Positions 39,992 through 49,462 of a stretch of DNA of 64,000 nt are shown in pieces. Location of the stretch: positions 37,311 through 101,310 of the forward strand of contig JANWZI010000004.1 in NCBI GenBank assembly GCA_025054695.1, given 5' to 3'. The position numbers were made by a program, and so were the translations under genes. The notes under the pieces were generated by a model. It searched no databases. It worked only from the letters and a program-made list of their open reading frames with translations, and had not been told where the DNA came from. Numbering within the stretch: position 1 is the stretch's first letter; the number at the start of each line of letters is the position of its first letter. The DNA comes from Myxococcota bacterium. Its GTDB lineage: Bacteria > Myxococcota_A > Polyangia > Polyangiales > JANWZI01.

Positions 39992-40021
39992 TTGCGCACC
40001 TGGCACGTCCATCGCTATAAA
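39992..40021 (+). promoter_or_regulatory. Putative promoter for an intergenic RNA: sigma70-like TTGCGC-N18-TATAAA overlapping sigma54-like TGGCAC-N5-TCGCT (GG-N10-GC)
   Basis: 39992 TTGCGC, 40016 TATAAA; 40001 TGGCACGTCCATCGCT. Palindrome TTTCAC-CT-GTGAAA at 39924-39937 upstream. Confidence 0.45.
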
Positions 40022-40027
40022 TGTGAA

Positions 40028-40148
40028 TACCCGACGAAGTGGAGCAGAGCCGGGGTCCGCCCCCCGTTTCACCCGGCTGCCCACTTCGGCCCTCCTGGCG
40101 GCCTCCGGAAGCCCCACCCCCCACGAACCGGAGGCCGCCAATTTTTTT
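40028..40148 (+). ncRNA. Candidate ~120-nt structured sRNA between gpmI and tsaD
   Basis: Stem-loop 40035-40088 (CGAAGTGG pairs CCACTTCG; AGCCGGG pairs CCCGGCT) followed by an intrinsic terminator; promoter motifs just upstream; no plausible CDS on this strand. Confidence 0.5.
40097..40148 (+). terminator. Rho-independent terminator
   Basis: Perfect 12-bp stem GGCGGCCTCCGG (40097-40108) / CCGGAGGCCGCC (40128-40139) followed by AATTTTTTT. Confidence 0.85.
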
Positions 40149-40168
40149 CCGTCGCGGTGCCCGCGGCG

Positions 40169-41224
40169 TCAGTTGCGCCGAAGTTTCGGCATCTTGCCGC
40201 GGACATGCGCGACCGGGTCTCGGGCGTAAGGAGCGAGCGATTGGTCCGCTCGCTCGCCGCGCGCAAGCCGATGGGTTGCCGCCAGCGCGATCATCGCCGC
40301 GTTGTCCGTGCAGGCCCGCACGGGGGGCACGAACAGCTCGATCCCGTGCGCGGCGCTGGCCTGCGCGGCCGCCGCGCGTAACCCACGATTGGCGGCCACC
40401 CCTCCGGTCAGCACGAGGCGGCTTGCGCCGCGCCGCAGGCACGCATCGATGGCACGCTCTACGAGCGCGTCGACCATCACGCGCTGGAAGGAAGCGCAAA
40501 GATCGGCCAGTCCCTGCTCGTCATCGGGCACGCCGTTGCGGCGTACGTGGAGGGCCACGGCGGTCTTGAGGCCGGAGAACGACATGTCGAGGCTGTCGCC
40601 TCGGTCGGCCATCGGACGTGGCCACCGAATCGCATCGGCGCGGCCACGCGAGGCGAGCGCGTCGATGCGCGGCCCGCCCGGATAGCCGAGGCCGAGCAGC
40701 CGCGCGACCTTGTCGAACACTTCGCCCGCGGCGTCGTCGCGCGTCTGCCCGAGGATCTCGACGTCGTGCGCGTCACGCACCTCGTACAACGCGCTGTGCC
40801 CGCCGCTGACGAGCAGCGCGACGTACGGAAACGCGGGCCCCGGAGGATCCGATTCCGTCCAGCGCAGGCGCGGGGCGAGCAAGTGACCTTCGAGGTGGTT
40901 GACGCCGACGAGCGGCAGATCGCGCGCGAGCGCCATCGCGCGCGCAGCCCCCAGCCCCACGAGCAGCGCGCCGACGAGTCCGGGCCCTTGCGTGACGGCG
41001 AGGGCGTCGATGCGCGCCCAGCCACCCGCTTGCTCGAGCGCGCGCTCGACGACGGGCACGATGGCCGTCAGGTGCATGCGCGCCGCGAGCTCGGGCACGA
41101 TGCCGCCATGCGGCGCGTGGCGCGCCACCTGACTCGAGACCACGTCGGCGTGCACCAGGCCCGTCTCGTCGACGACGGCCGCCGCCGTCTCGTCGCACGA
41201 CGTCTCGATGCCCAGCACTCTCAT
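40169..41224 (-). CDS. tsaD: tRNA N6-adenosine threonylcarbamoyltransferase
   Basis: MRVLGIETSCDETAAAVVD; GPGLVGALLVGLGAARA; GVNHLEGHLLAPRL; VSGGHSALYEV. Confidence 0.96.
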   Translation of the reverse strand: MRVLGIETSCDETAAAVVDETGLVHADVVSSQVARHAPHGGIVPELAARMHLTAIVPVVERALEQAGGWARIDALAVTQGPGLVGALLVGLGAARAMALARDLPLVGVNHLEGHLLAPRLRWTESDPPGPAFPYVALLVSGGHSALYEVRDAHDVEILGQTRDDAAGEVFDKVARLLGLGYPGGPRIDALASRGRADAIRWPRPMADRGDSLDMSFSGLKTAVALHVRRNGVPDDEQGLADLCASFQRVMVDALVERAIDACLRRGASRLVLTGGVAANRGLRAAAAQASAAHGIELFVPPVRACTDNAAMIALAATHRLARGERADQSLAPYARDPVAHVRGKMPKLRRN

Positions 41225-41739
41225 CGCCGCTCCAGCACGAACAGTCCGTAGTGGTCGCCGGGCCGCTCGCCGCTCCCCGCGAGCACGCGCACTTCGATGC
41301 GACCGGAGTCCATGAGCGAGACGAAGACCACGGCCTCGCGCCCCTCGAGGGGGCCTCCGGGCGCCCCGCCGACGACGTAGATCTCGTTGCGTAGGCGCGT
41401 ACCTCCCGGAAAGTCGAAGCGGGAGAGCAGGTCGTGCTCGAGCGCGCCGACGCGCAGCAACGGGCTCGCGTCAAAGACGCGACCCGGGATCGAGCCCGGG
41501 TCGCACGGTCGCGTGCCTGGCTCACACGTCGTCAGAGAGCCGGGCTCCGTGCGCCTGTCGTAGGTGAGCACGGTGTTCTGGGCGAACCCACGCCGGAACG
41601 CGCTGCACGGCCCGGCCGACGGATCGCATCCGAGGTCGTCGGTGCCGACGACGACGCCGCTGAAGACGCCTCGATGATCCGCGAGGTCGGCGCAGCCACC
41701 GAGGATGGCCGCAAGGCACACCACGGGCCGCACGTTCAT
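41221..41739 (-). CDS. Hypothetical lipoprotein coupled to tsaD
   Basis: MNVRPVVCLAAILGGCADLADH lipobox; stop overlaps the tsaD start. Confidence 0.6.
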   Translation of the reverse strand: MNVRPVVCLAAILGGCADLADHRGVFSGVVVGTDDLGCDPSAGPCSAFRRGFAQNTVLTYDRRTEPGSLTTCEPGTRPCDPGSIPGRVFDASPLLRVGALEHDLLSRFDFPGGTRLRNEIYVVGGAPGGPLEGREAVVFVSLMDSGRIEVRVLAGSGERPGDHYGLFVLERR

Positions 41740-41854
41740 GGGGCGAAATCTAGCAGACGGAGCGACCGCGCAGGCGACGGACCGCGGACCTCGGCCGCGG
41801 CTTTCCGCTCGGCGTGCTGACGCGGTGCGGGCGTCGGCCTATGCTCGCGCACCG

Positions 41855-43942
41855 ATGACGGTCCCCGCCGTCGCCTTCGTCGCCGCGGGCGAGCCCGACG
41901 CCGGTTTGATCGAGTCCTTGCGCGCCCGCGGTTACCGCGTCGAACGGCGCGACGCCCAGGAGCCGCCGCTCGACGTCGCGGTGCTCTTCGTTTCGGCCGA
42001 CGTCGACGGCGCGCTCGACGTGGCCCGGCGTTGGCGGACCGACTCGAACGCGGTGCGCATCTGTTTCGTGGGGGACCCGCTTGGAGCAGGCTCCCAGGTC
42101 GCGGTGCGTGCGCTCGGAGCCGACGCGTATCTGCCGCGTCCGGTCACCATCGACGCCCTCGTCGCGTGGCTCGAGACGACGTTGCGGTCCGGATCGGAAC
42201 GGCACGACGTCCGTGACGGGTCGCCACCCGCCGTACAGGCGCTCACCAACGACGTGTGGCGCCCGCCGGAACGCACGCTGCGCCTCGACGGAGAGGCCGC
42301 CCCCGACGCATCGCTGCCCGGTATCGACCCGTCGGTCACCGCCGACGGACGGATGCCATTCGGCGCTTCACCGTTCCTCGAGCGGCTGTTTCGCGAGGCC
42401 GATCGCGCGATGTTTCCAGGCGAGCCGCCCATCGTCATTCGGCTCGCGGTCGCCGACGAGCCGGCCGAGGTGCTCGTTCCCGACGATGCGCTCGAGCAGC
42501 CGGTGCCCGTGATCGACGTCGGCGACGAGGAGGGACCGGACGGGCTCACCTTCGTCGGGCCCGCCGCGGACGTTGCGGAGCCCGTCGATGGCTTGTCCAC
42601 TGCCGGACCGAAAACGCCGGATGGAGACGGCGTCCAGGAGGCATCGGACGTCGTGCACGTCGAGCGCGATCGACCGTCCTCGAGCGCGTCGGCACGTGAA
42701 GCCGCCGTGGCGACCTCGGCGCCCGCGCGGGACGTGCTCCCCTCGGGCGGCATGGGCTCGGTGGCGATCCGTGCCGGTGGCGAACGGACGGTCGGAGGCA
42801 CGGCCGCGGGGCGTCGCTCAATCGCGGATCGCCACGGCGGGTGGTCGACGAGTCGACCGGACGCCTCCGCGCGTCTGGAGCCAGCCGTGGTCGTTCCGCG
42901 CCAGCTGGAGGTGGGAGGCGTCGAGCTTCTCGCGGAGCTCTTCCGCCTGATCGAGAGTCGAGCACGGGCGCGGGTGCGCCTCGTACCGGTGCAGTCGGAA
43001 GCGAGCGAGCCGGATCCCGCACGCGATCCGCTCGTGCTCTGCCTCGATGGAAGCTGGCTCGAGCACGTCGAAGGTCCCATCGGGCTCCGCGTCCTTCGGG
43101 GGCTGCGAGACGAGGGCCGCGCCGATGCCTCCCCGGACGAGGACCTGGCGGCCGAAACCTGGCTCGCGCGTGCCGTGCGCGAGGGCCGCGTGGGCCGACT
43201 CGAGATCGAGCGTCGGCGCTGGCAGGCCGTCGAGGATCTCGTCGCGGACGCGATCGGCGCTCCCACCGTCCACGTCCACATCGAGCCCGAGCCCGAGAGC
43301 GCGACGAGGGCTGCCCGTTACGGTCGCGACGTGGGCGCGCTGCTCGTCGAGGCCGCGCGCCGGCGGATCGACGTCGACCGGCTGCGCCGCTGGCTCGGGC
43401 CGGCGGTCACGGGCGTCGCGGTCACGGCAGGGGGTCTGCAGCGGATGCGGGAACTGGGGGTGGAGCCCGAGATCGTGGGCGTGCTCGGGGCCGCCGAGGG
43501 TGTCGCCATCGACGCGCTCCTGGCCGTGGCCGAACCCGCCTCCGGAATGCCGGGTCTGCTCGCCGTGCTCGTGGCGGCCGGCGCCTTGCGTCCCCTGACG
43601 CTCGTCGGGGATGCCGGCATCGAACTGCCTGCGCGCGCCGACCCGGTCGCCTCGGCGCGACGCGTGCTCGAGCACCTGGTCGCGCTGGCCGAAGAAGGCG
43701 ATTACTTCGCCATGCTCGGCGTGGGCTGCGACGCGTCGGCACGTGAGATCGAGCTCGCCCACGCGCGTCGCGTCGAGCTGCTCGACGAAGCCCGACACGT
43801 GCTCGCGGCTCAGGGCGATGTTGAAGAGCACGTCCGCTTCGTGGCTCGCGCCCTCGACGAAGCGCGGTCGCTGATGGGCGTCGAGCGCTGGCGGATGGCC
43901 TACGCGGCCGCGATCCGGGCGGGTACCGCGCGACGGAGGTGA
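41855..43942 (+). CDS. Multidomain protein with receiver-like N-terminus and J-domain-like C-terminus
   Basis: N-terminus VAFVAAGEPDAGLIESLRARGYRVERRDAQ...ALGADAYLPRPVTIDALVAWLE; C-terminus GDYFAMLGVGCDASAREIELAHARRVELLDEARHVLA. Confidence 0.6.
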   Translation: MTVPAVAFVAAGEPDAGLIESLRARGYRVERRDAQEPPLDVAVLFVSADVDGALDVARRWRTDSNAVRICFVGDPLGAGSQVAVRALGADAYLPRPVTIDALVAWLETTLRSGSERHDVRDGSPPAVQALTNDVWRPPERTLRLDGEAAPDASLPGIDPSVTADGRMPFGASPFLERLFREADRAMFPGEPPIVIRLAVADEPAEVLVPDDALEQPVPVIDVGDEEGPDGLTFVGPAADVAEPVDGLSTAGPKTPDGDGVQEASDVVHVERDRPSSSASAREAAVATSAPARDVLPSGGMGSVAIRAGGERTVGGTAAGRRSIADRHGGWSTSRPDASARLEPAVVVPRQLEVGGVELLAELFRLIESRARARVRLVPVQSEASEPDPARDPLVLCLDGSWLEHVEGPIGLRVLRGLRDEGRADASPDEDLAAETWLARAVREGRVGRLEIERRRWQAVEDLVADAIGAPTVHVHIEPEPESATRAARYGRDVGALLVEAARRRIDVDRLRRWLGPAVTGVAVTAGGLQRMRELGVEPEIVGVLGAAEGVAIDALLAVAEPASGMPGLLAVLVAAGALRPLTLVGDAGIELPARADPVASARRVLEHLVALAEEGDYFAMLGVGCDASAREIELAHARRVELLDEARHVLAAQGDVEEHVRFVARALDEARSLMGVERWRMAYAAAIRAGTARRR

Positions 43943-43950
43943 GGGCGCCG

Positions 43951-46101
43951 ATGCGAGTGCACCGAAACGCCCGATGTGCACGTCCAGGCGGCGAAGGCGG
44001 GCCCGCCCTTCGCGCGCCCCTCGTCGCAGCGCTGCTGCAGCTGCTGGGTAGCTGTAGCGAAGGCGCCGACGATCCGAGCCATCCGGCCGTCGTGGTGTAC
44101 ACAGCGTCCGAGCACGCTCTGCTCGCGGAGCGGACGGTCGCCGTGCTCGGCGGCGCGGTCGGGGTGCGGGCGAGCGAGGATCCCGCGGCGGCCGCCTCCG
44201 ACGGGAACGGGTCGACCGTGCGCATCGGCCTGCTGGCCGACGCTACGGTGTGCGGCGAGTGCTACCGGCTCGAACAGACGGCGGGCGGCTTGCTCGTCCG
44301 CGGCGGCACGCCGCTCGGCATCCAGTACGGCCTCGCCGACGCGCTCGAACGCCTTGGCGTGCGGTTCGCGCACCCGGAGCGCGCCTACGTGCCGGCGCGC
44401 TGGAGCCGGCCGGCGCTCGCACCGGAGGAGCAAGGACGCCTCGTCGAGCCATGGATGAGCTTCCGCGGCATGCAGCTTCACACGCTGCATCCGATCGACG
44501 CCTATTTCGACTTCCTCGAACCGGGCGAGGAGAATCTCGCGCGCGCGAAGGCGACCCTCGACTGGGTCCTCGCCAACCGGGGCAACTTCGTGCAGTGGGT
44601 GGCGCTCGACGTCGTGCAACGCTCCCCCGAGCGGTACGAGCCGTGGGCCGAGCACACGCGGCGTATCGTCGAGTACGCCCACCGACGCGGCCTGCGCGTG
44701 GGGCTCGTCATCCAGATCTTCGGCCACAGCAACCTGCAGCGCGCCTGGGATCTGGTCGACGGCGAGCCCCCACCGCCGGACGCACTGCCCGCGCTCGTCC
44801 GGCCGCGGCTCGAGACGATCGTGCCCGGGCTGCAGCTCGACGTCATCAGTCTCGACTTCGGCGAGTTCTTCGCCGCAGAGCCGGAGACCTTCGTCGCCGC
44901 CATCCGCGCCGTCTACGACACGCTGGTCGCCCTCGATCCCGACATCGAGGTCAACGCGAAGCTACACGTGGGCAACTACGACGAGACCCGCGTCGAATGG
45001 ATGGGCGAGCGCATCTTCTACTACTTCCTCGCAGCCGAAACGGGCCGGCCCATCGTGCCGTGGATTCACACCGTAATGTACTACAACCTCTTCGAGGACG
45101 CGGGCGGCGCCTACTTGCACGACGACTTCTCCGAGCACCGCGAGTTGCTCTTCCGCCTGCTCCGCGAGGGTCGCCGGGTCGCTTACTACCCGGAATCGGC
45201 CTACTGGGTCGCGTTCGACATCTCGGTGCCGACCTATCTGCCCGTCTACTTGCGCTCGCGCTGGCTCGACGTGCACGAGATCGCACGGCGTGCCGAGGCG
45301 GACGGGCACCCTGCCCTCGACGAGCACGCCATCTTCAGCTCCGGGTGGGAATGGGGCTACTGGCAGAACGACGTCGCGGCCCTGCGCCTCGGCTGGCAGC
45401 GGGTGCCGCAGTGGGAACAGCTGCCGGCGTGGATGTACGCGCCGATGGGCGAGGTCGGCGCGCGCCTCGCGCAGGCCATCGTGAGCCTGGGTGAAGCGCA
45501 GCGCGACGCGCTCATCGGCCAGCGGCTCGCGGCCTATCTGGCCGGGCGTGACGTGGCCATCGACGTCGGCGAGACGATGGGCATCGTGGCGCAACCGCTG
45601 CGGCCCAGTCTGCAGACCATCGCCACGGCGGACGCCGCGCGGCTGGCCGATTTCCGGGCCCGCGTCCTCGAGCCCCTCGATGGATTCGCGGCACGATGCG
45701 AGGCGCTCGCTTCGGAAGTCGCTTCGCTGCAGGCCGAGGACGACTCCGTCACGCCTTGGCTCGAGGAGATGCGCGATGGCTTCGAGGTGACCGCGCTGCG
45801 CGCGCGCTTCGCGCACCGTCTCTGGTCGGCCGCCGCCGAGCGGGACCGTGCACGCGCCGAATCGGCCCTCGCCGAGGCCGTCTCGCTGCGCGATCGGGCC
45901 CACGCCGTCGTGCAACGCCGCCACGCCGCGTTGCACGCCCGCGACGGGATGCGCCTGCTCGCACGCCGCCGCAACGCCACGCTCTATCCGTACGGTTATC
46001 TGCGGATGGCCCACGAGCTGTGCTACTGGGACCGCGAGCTCGTCGAGGCGCGCAACGCCATCCTCGGCGAATCGCGAGCTCCGGACGATTGCTTTTTCTG
46101 A
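43951..46101 (+). CDS. Glycoside-hydrolase-like lipoprotein (GH20/GH67-type N-terminal subdomain)
   Basis: LLQLLGSCSEG lipobox; VRIGLLADATVCGECYRLEQTAGGLLVRGGTPLGIQYGLADALERLGVRFAHPERAYVP typical of the non-catalytic GH20b/GH67N fold; TIM-barrel-like region follows. Confidence 0.55.
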   Translation: MRVHRNARCARPGGEGGPALRAPLVAALLQLLGSCSEGADDPSHPAVVVYTASEHALLAERTVAVLGGAVGVRASEDPAAAASDGNGSTVRIGLLADATVCGECYRLEQTAGGLLVRGGTPLGIQYGLADALERLGVRFAHPERAYVPARWSRPALAPEEQGRLVEPWMSFRGMQLHTLHPIDAYFDFLEPGEENLARAKATLDWVLANRGNFVQWVALDVVQRSPERYEPWAEHTRRIVEYAHRRGLRVGLVIQIFGHSNLQRAWDLVDGEPPPPDALPALVRPRLETIVPGLQLDVISLDFGEFFAAEPETFVAAIRAVYDTLVALDPDIEVNAKLHVGNYDETRVEWMGERIFYYFLAAETGRPIVPWIHTVMYYNLFEDAGGAYLHDDFSEHRELLFRLLREGRRVAYYPESAYWVAFDISVPTYLPVYLRSRWLDVHEIARRAEADGHPALDEHAIFSSGWEWGYWQNDVAALRLGWQRVPQWEQLPAWMYAPMGEVGARLAQAIVSLGEAQRDALIGQRLAAYLAGRDVAIDVGETMGIVAQPLRPSLQTIATADAARLADFRARVLEPLDGFAARCEALASEVASLQAEDDSVTPWLEEMRDGFEVTALRARFAHRLWSAAAERDRARAESALAEAVSLRDRAHAVVQRRHAALHARDGMRLLARRRNATLYPYGYLRMAHELCYWDRELVEARNAILGESRAPDDCFF

Positions 46102-46123
46102 TGGCCGCGTTCCCGAGGTGCGC

Positions 46124-46597
46124 TCAGGCGTACTGCGGAACGGTCCGGCGTGCGCCGAAGCGGGGAACCGGGCGCCAGCTGGTCGGGCCGCCCCCGCGAT
46201 GAGGGGCGCGCGCCGGTAGGCCGTCGAACGCCATTCCCATCGCGGGCCCGTTCGTCCAGACGACACGGCAGGGAAAGACGTACTCCTGACCCAAGCGCAC
46301 GTCGGTGGCGCGAAGCACCGTGCGGGTGCCCGGCGAGAGCGTCCGCGCCGACTCGACGATGAGCCCGTCGGCGCCGAGCGCACGCACCTGCCCGGAGCCG
46401 AACCCTCCTGGAACGGTGAATTGGACCGGCAGCGGACCCTCGGCCGAAGGGGGCGCCGCGCCGTCGAGCGACTCGCCGCGCAGCAGCGAGGTCAGGCCAC
46501 GCAGGCGCGCTCGCTCCGACTCGTCGAGCGGTGGCCCCGAGAGATCGCCGCGGGCGCGCAGCATCTGGTATTCGTACACGATGTCGAGCAGGCTCAT
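46124..46597 (-). CDS. PilZ-domain-like protein
   Basis: VQFTVPGGFGSGQVRALGADGLIVESARTLSPGTRTVLRATDVRLGQEYVFPCRVVWTNGPAMGMAFDGL. Confidence 0.55.
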   Translation of the reverse strand: MSLLDIVYEYQMLRARGDLSGPPLDESERARLRGLTSLLRGESLDGAAPPSAEGPLPVQFTVPGGFGSGQVRALGADGLIVESARTLSPGTRTVLRATDVRLGQEYVFPCRVVWTNGPAMGMAFDGLPARAPHRGGGPTSWRPVPRFGARRTVPQYA

Positions 46598-46855
46598 CGG
46601 TTTCTCCCTCGTCTCACGGGCGTTACGATCACCGCTCTGGACCGACGCGAGCAGCAACTGATGTGCCACGTGGCCGTTGGCCCGAGATTGCATGCGAAGT
46701 CCCGCGACGCGCGCGGGCCGTCGTGTCCGATTCGGACACGTCTGTCATGGCGTGTCACTCGCGCTGATCGGGCGGAAGAGCTCGCGAATCGACCTGTCCG
46801 GCTCGTCGTGACCGGCACGTTGCGATAGACGTTCGAGCGACTCCGAGGGTTCACG

Positions 46856-48187
46856 GTGGACCTTTTTCGTCACGCCTCCGACCGAGACCCCACCGGAAGG
46901 CCTCTTTCAGACCGCATGCGGCCGCGCCGGCTTGGGGAGATGGTCGGTCAGAGACATCTGCTCGGTGAGAACGCGCTGCTGCCGCGCGCGGTGGCTCACC
47001 GGCGACTGCCCTCGATGGTGCTCGTGGGCCCGCCGGGAAGTGGCAAGACGACGCTCGCCCGGCTGCTGGCCGCCGAAACGGAGGCCCATTTCGAGACGTG
47101 GAGCGCAGTGACCGGGGGCCTCGCGGAGCTTCGGGACGCCATCGAACGCGCCGACCACCGCCGGCTCGAGGGGCGGCGGACGGTCCTCTTCGTCGACGAG
47201 ATCCACCGCGTCACGCGGGGTCAGCAGGACGTGCTGCTACCGCACGTCGAGCGCGGAACCGTCGTGTTGGTCGGCGCGACGACGGAAAACCCGTCCTTCG
47301 CCCTGACCGCCGCGCTGCTGTCGCGGCTGCGGGTCTTTCGACTCGAGCCATTGTCGAGCGAGGACCTCGTCGCGCTGCTCGAGCGCGCCCTCGCAGATCA
47401 CGAACGGGGCCTCGGCGCGCTCGAGCTGCGGGCCGAGCCGGAGGCCCTGGCTCGTCTCGCCTCGGCGGTCGGCGGCGATGCGCGGCGGGCGCTCGACGTA
47501 TTGGAGCTGGCGGCGGTGCACGCCGCGCCGCCGCACGGCAGCGGCGTGCTCGGCATCGAGAGCGTCCAGGCCGCGCTCGCCGAACCGGCGCTGCCCCACG
47601 ACCGCGGAGGCGATGCGCACCACGACCTCGCCTCCGCGTTCATCAAGTCGATGCGCGGTAGCGACCCGGATGCCGCCGTCTACTGGATGATGCGCCTGCT
47701 CGATGCGGGCGACGACCCCCTCTTCGTGCTGCGGCGCATGATCGTCTTCGCGAGCGAGGACGTGGGCAACGCGGACCCGCATGCGTTGCCGCTCGCCGTC
47801 GCCGCCGACGCGGCCTTCCGGCGCCTGGGCATGCCCGAGGGAATCTTCGCGATGGCTCAGGCGTGCTGTTACCTCGCCTGCGCGCCCAAGTCGGACGCGA
47901 GCTCGCGCGCGTGGCTGGCCGCCCGCGGCGACGTTCGCGAGCACGGGGCCCTCGCGGTGCCGATGCACCTGCGCAATGCGCCCACCGCGGCGATGCGCGC
48001 CGAGGGACGCGGCGCGGGCTACCGCAACCCGCACGACGAGGGCGGTCACGCGCCGGGCGTCGTGTACTTGCCCGACGCGCTCGCCGGTCGTCGCTATTAC
48101 GACCCGAAGAACATGGGGGCGGAGGCGCGCCTGCGTGCCTGGTTGGAACGGCTGCGCCTGCGCGGGCGGCCGGAAGGGACGCACTGA
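46856..48187 (+). CDS. rarA: Replication-associated recombination protein A (AAA ATPase)
   Basis: PLSDRMRPRRLGEMVGQRHLLG; GPPGSGKTTLARLLA; VLFVDEIHRVTRGQQDVLLPHVE; GATTENPSFALTAALLSR; IVFASEDVGNADPHAL. Confidence 0.95.
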   Translation: MDLFRHASDRDPTGRPLSDRMRPRRLGEMVGQRHLLGENALLPRAVAHRRLPSMVLVGPPGSGKTTLARLLAAETEAHFETWSAVTGGLAELRDAIERADHRRLEGRRTVLFVDEIHRVTRGQQDVLLPHVERGTVVLVGATTENPSFALTAALLSRLRVFRLEPLSSEDLVALLERALADHERGLGALELRAEPEALARLASAVGGDARRALDVLELAAVHAAPPHGSGVLGIESVQAALAEPALPHDRGGDAHHDLASAFIKSMRGSDPDAAVYWMMRLLDAGDDPLFVLRRMIVFASEDVGNADPHALPLAVAADAAFRRLGMPEGIFAMAQACCYLACAPKSDASSRAWLAARGDVREHGALAVPMHLRNAPTAAMRAEGRGAGYRNPHDEGGHAPGVVYLPDALAGRRYYDPKNMGAEARLRAWLERLRLRGRPEGTH

Positions 48188-48191
48188 ATCG

Positions 48192-49394
48192 ATGGGCGCG
48201 GAGCCATCGTCCTTCGTCTGGCACGTCGCGGCGATGCCGTTCCCTTCGCCACAGGGCACGCAAGCCGCCGTCGCAGCCATGGTCACGGCCGAGGTGCGGG
48301 CGGGGCGCAGCGCACGGCTGTTGACGTACGGCGAGGGCGTCGGGCCGCCGCCCGAGGGCATCCCCGTCCAACGTGCGTGGCGGGTGCCGGGCTCGGCGTC
48401 GCTGCGCTCGGGGCCGTCGGTGCGCAAGCTCGCCGCCGATGCCCTGCTCGCGGCCGCGCTGCGCCGGGTGGCGTGCAGGGCGCACGCGGCCTTCTTCGTC
48501 GCCCACCACGTCGAGGCGCTGCTCGCGGCGCTGCCGGTGCGCCGTCGCGGTCCCGTCGTGTACGTCGCGCACACGAGCCTGCAAGCCGAGCTGCCCGTGT
48601 ATTTCGCGGCGGGCGTGCTCGCACCAGCCGCCACGGTCGGCCGTACGCTCGACGTGCGTGCCGTACGATGGGCGGATGCGGCGGTGGCCGTCGCGCCGCG
48701 TCTGGCGGCGCGTCTGCAAGAGACGTCGGGACGAGCGGTAGGTGTCGTCCCGCTGCCGTGGCCGCTTCCGCCCCCGACGCATCCCGAGGCCTGGCTCGCG
48801 GCCCGCACGGCGATCGGGGTGCCGCTCGATGCGGAAGTCATCCTCTACGCGGGCAATCTGGACCCGTATCAGGGCTGGGAGGACCTCGTCGAGGTGCTCG
48901 CGCGGCTCGTGCGCCGTCGCCCGCGGCTGCGCCTGCTCGTCGCGACGGCGTCCCCTTCGGAGCCGCTGTTCGCCGAGGCGCGACGCGCGGGCGTCGCCGA
49001 CCGTTTGCACGTCGTGCCCTTGCGCGACGAAGCGGACCGTCGCGACGCGCATGCGGCGGCCGACGTTGCGGTCGTGCCCAGGCGGGTCGAAGGTGGCGTC
49101 AGCGTCAAGTGGATCGACGCGATGGCGCGAGGGGTTCCCGTCGTGGCCGCGGAGCTCGCGACGGGGGGATACGCGATCGATCCGCAGACGGCCCTCGTCA
49201 CCGACGGCGAGGGGGCGGCGCTCGCGGCCGCCACGGCCGTCCTGCTCGGAGCACCCGAGCGGCATGCGTTCGCCGAGCGCGCCCGTCGCTGGGTGGCGCG
49301 CGTGATGAGCGCGGAGGCCTACCTCGCCGCGATGGATGCGGCGGTGGAACGTGCGCGCGCAACGTTCGGCGCGCGTGCCCCTCGGCGGTGTTGA
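48192..49394 (+). CDS. Glycosyltransferase group 1
   Basis: LYAGNLDPYQGWEDLVEVLARL; VVPRRVEGGVSVKWIDAMARGVPVVAAELATGG. Confidence 0.85.
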   Translation: MGAEPSSFVWHVAAMPFPSPQGTQAAVAAMVTAEVRAGRSARLLTYGEGVGPPPEGIPVQRAWRVPGSASLRSGPSVRKLAADALLAAALRRVACRAHAAFFVAHHVEALLAALPVRRRGPVVYVAHTSLQAELPVYFAAGVLAPAATVGRTLDVRAVRWADAAVAVAPRLAARLQETSGRAVGVVPLPWPLPPPTHPEAWLAARTAIGVPLDAEVILYAGNLDPYQGWEDLVEVLARLVRRRPRLRLLVATASPSEPLFAEARRAGVADRLHVVPLRDEADRRDAHAAADVAVVPRRVEGGVSVKWIDAMARGVPVVAAELATGGYAIDPQTALVTDGEGAALAAATAVLLGAPERHAFAERARRWVARVMSAEAYLAAMDAAVERARATFGARAPRRC

Positions 49395-49462
49395 CGTGAC
49401 GCGCGTGGCGCCGATGGCACACGACGAGGATCCTCCCGAGGCGTCGGCTGCGGCGGCGGTCG

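Noticed and set aside
41817-41845. Promoter CTGACG-N17-TATGCT giving a nearly leaderless transcript for the 41855 gene
   Set aside because: Only a weak -35 match; kept out of the feature list because a chance match is likely.
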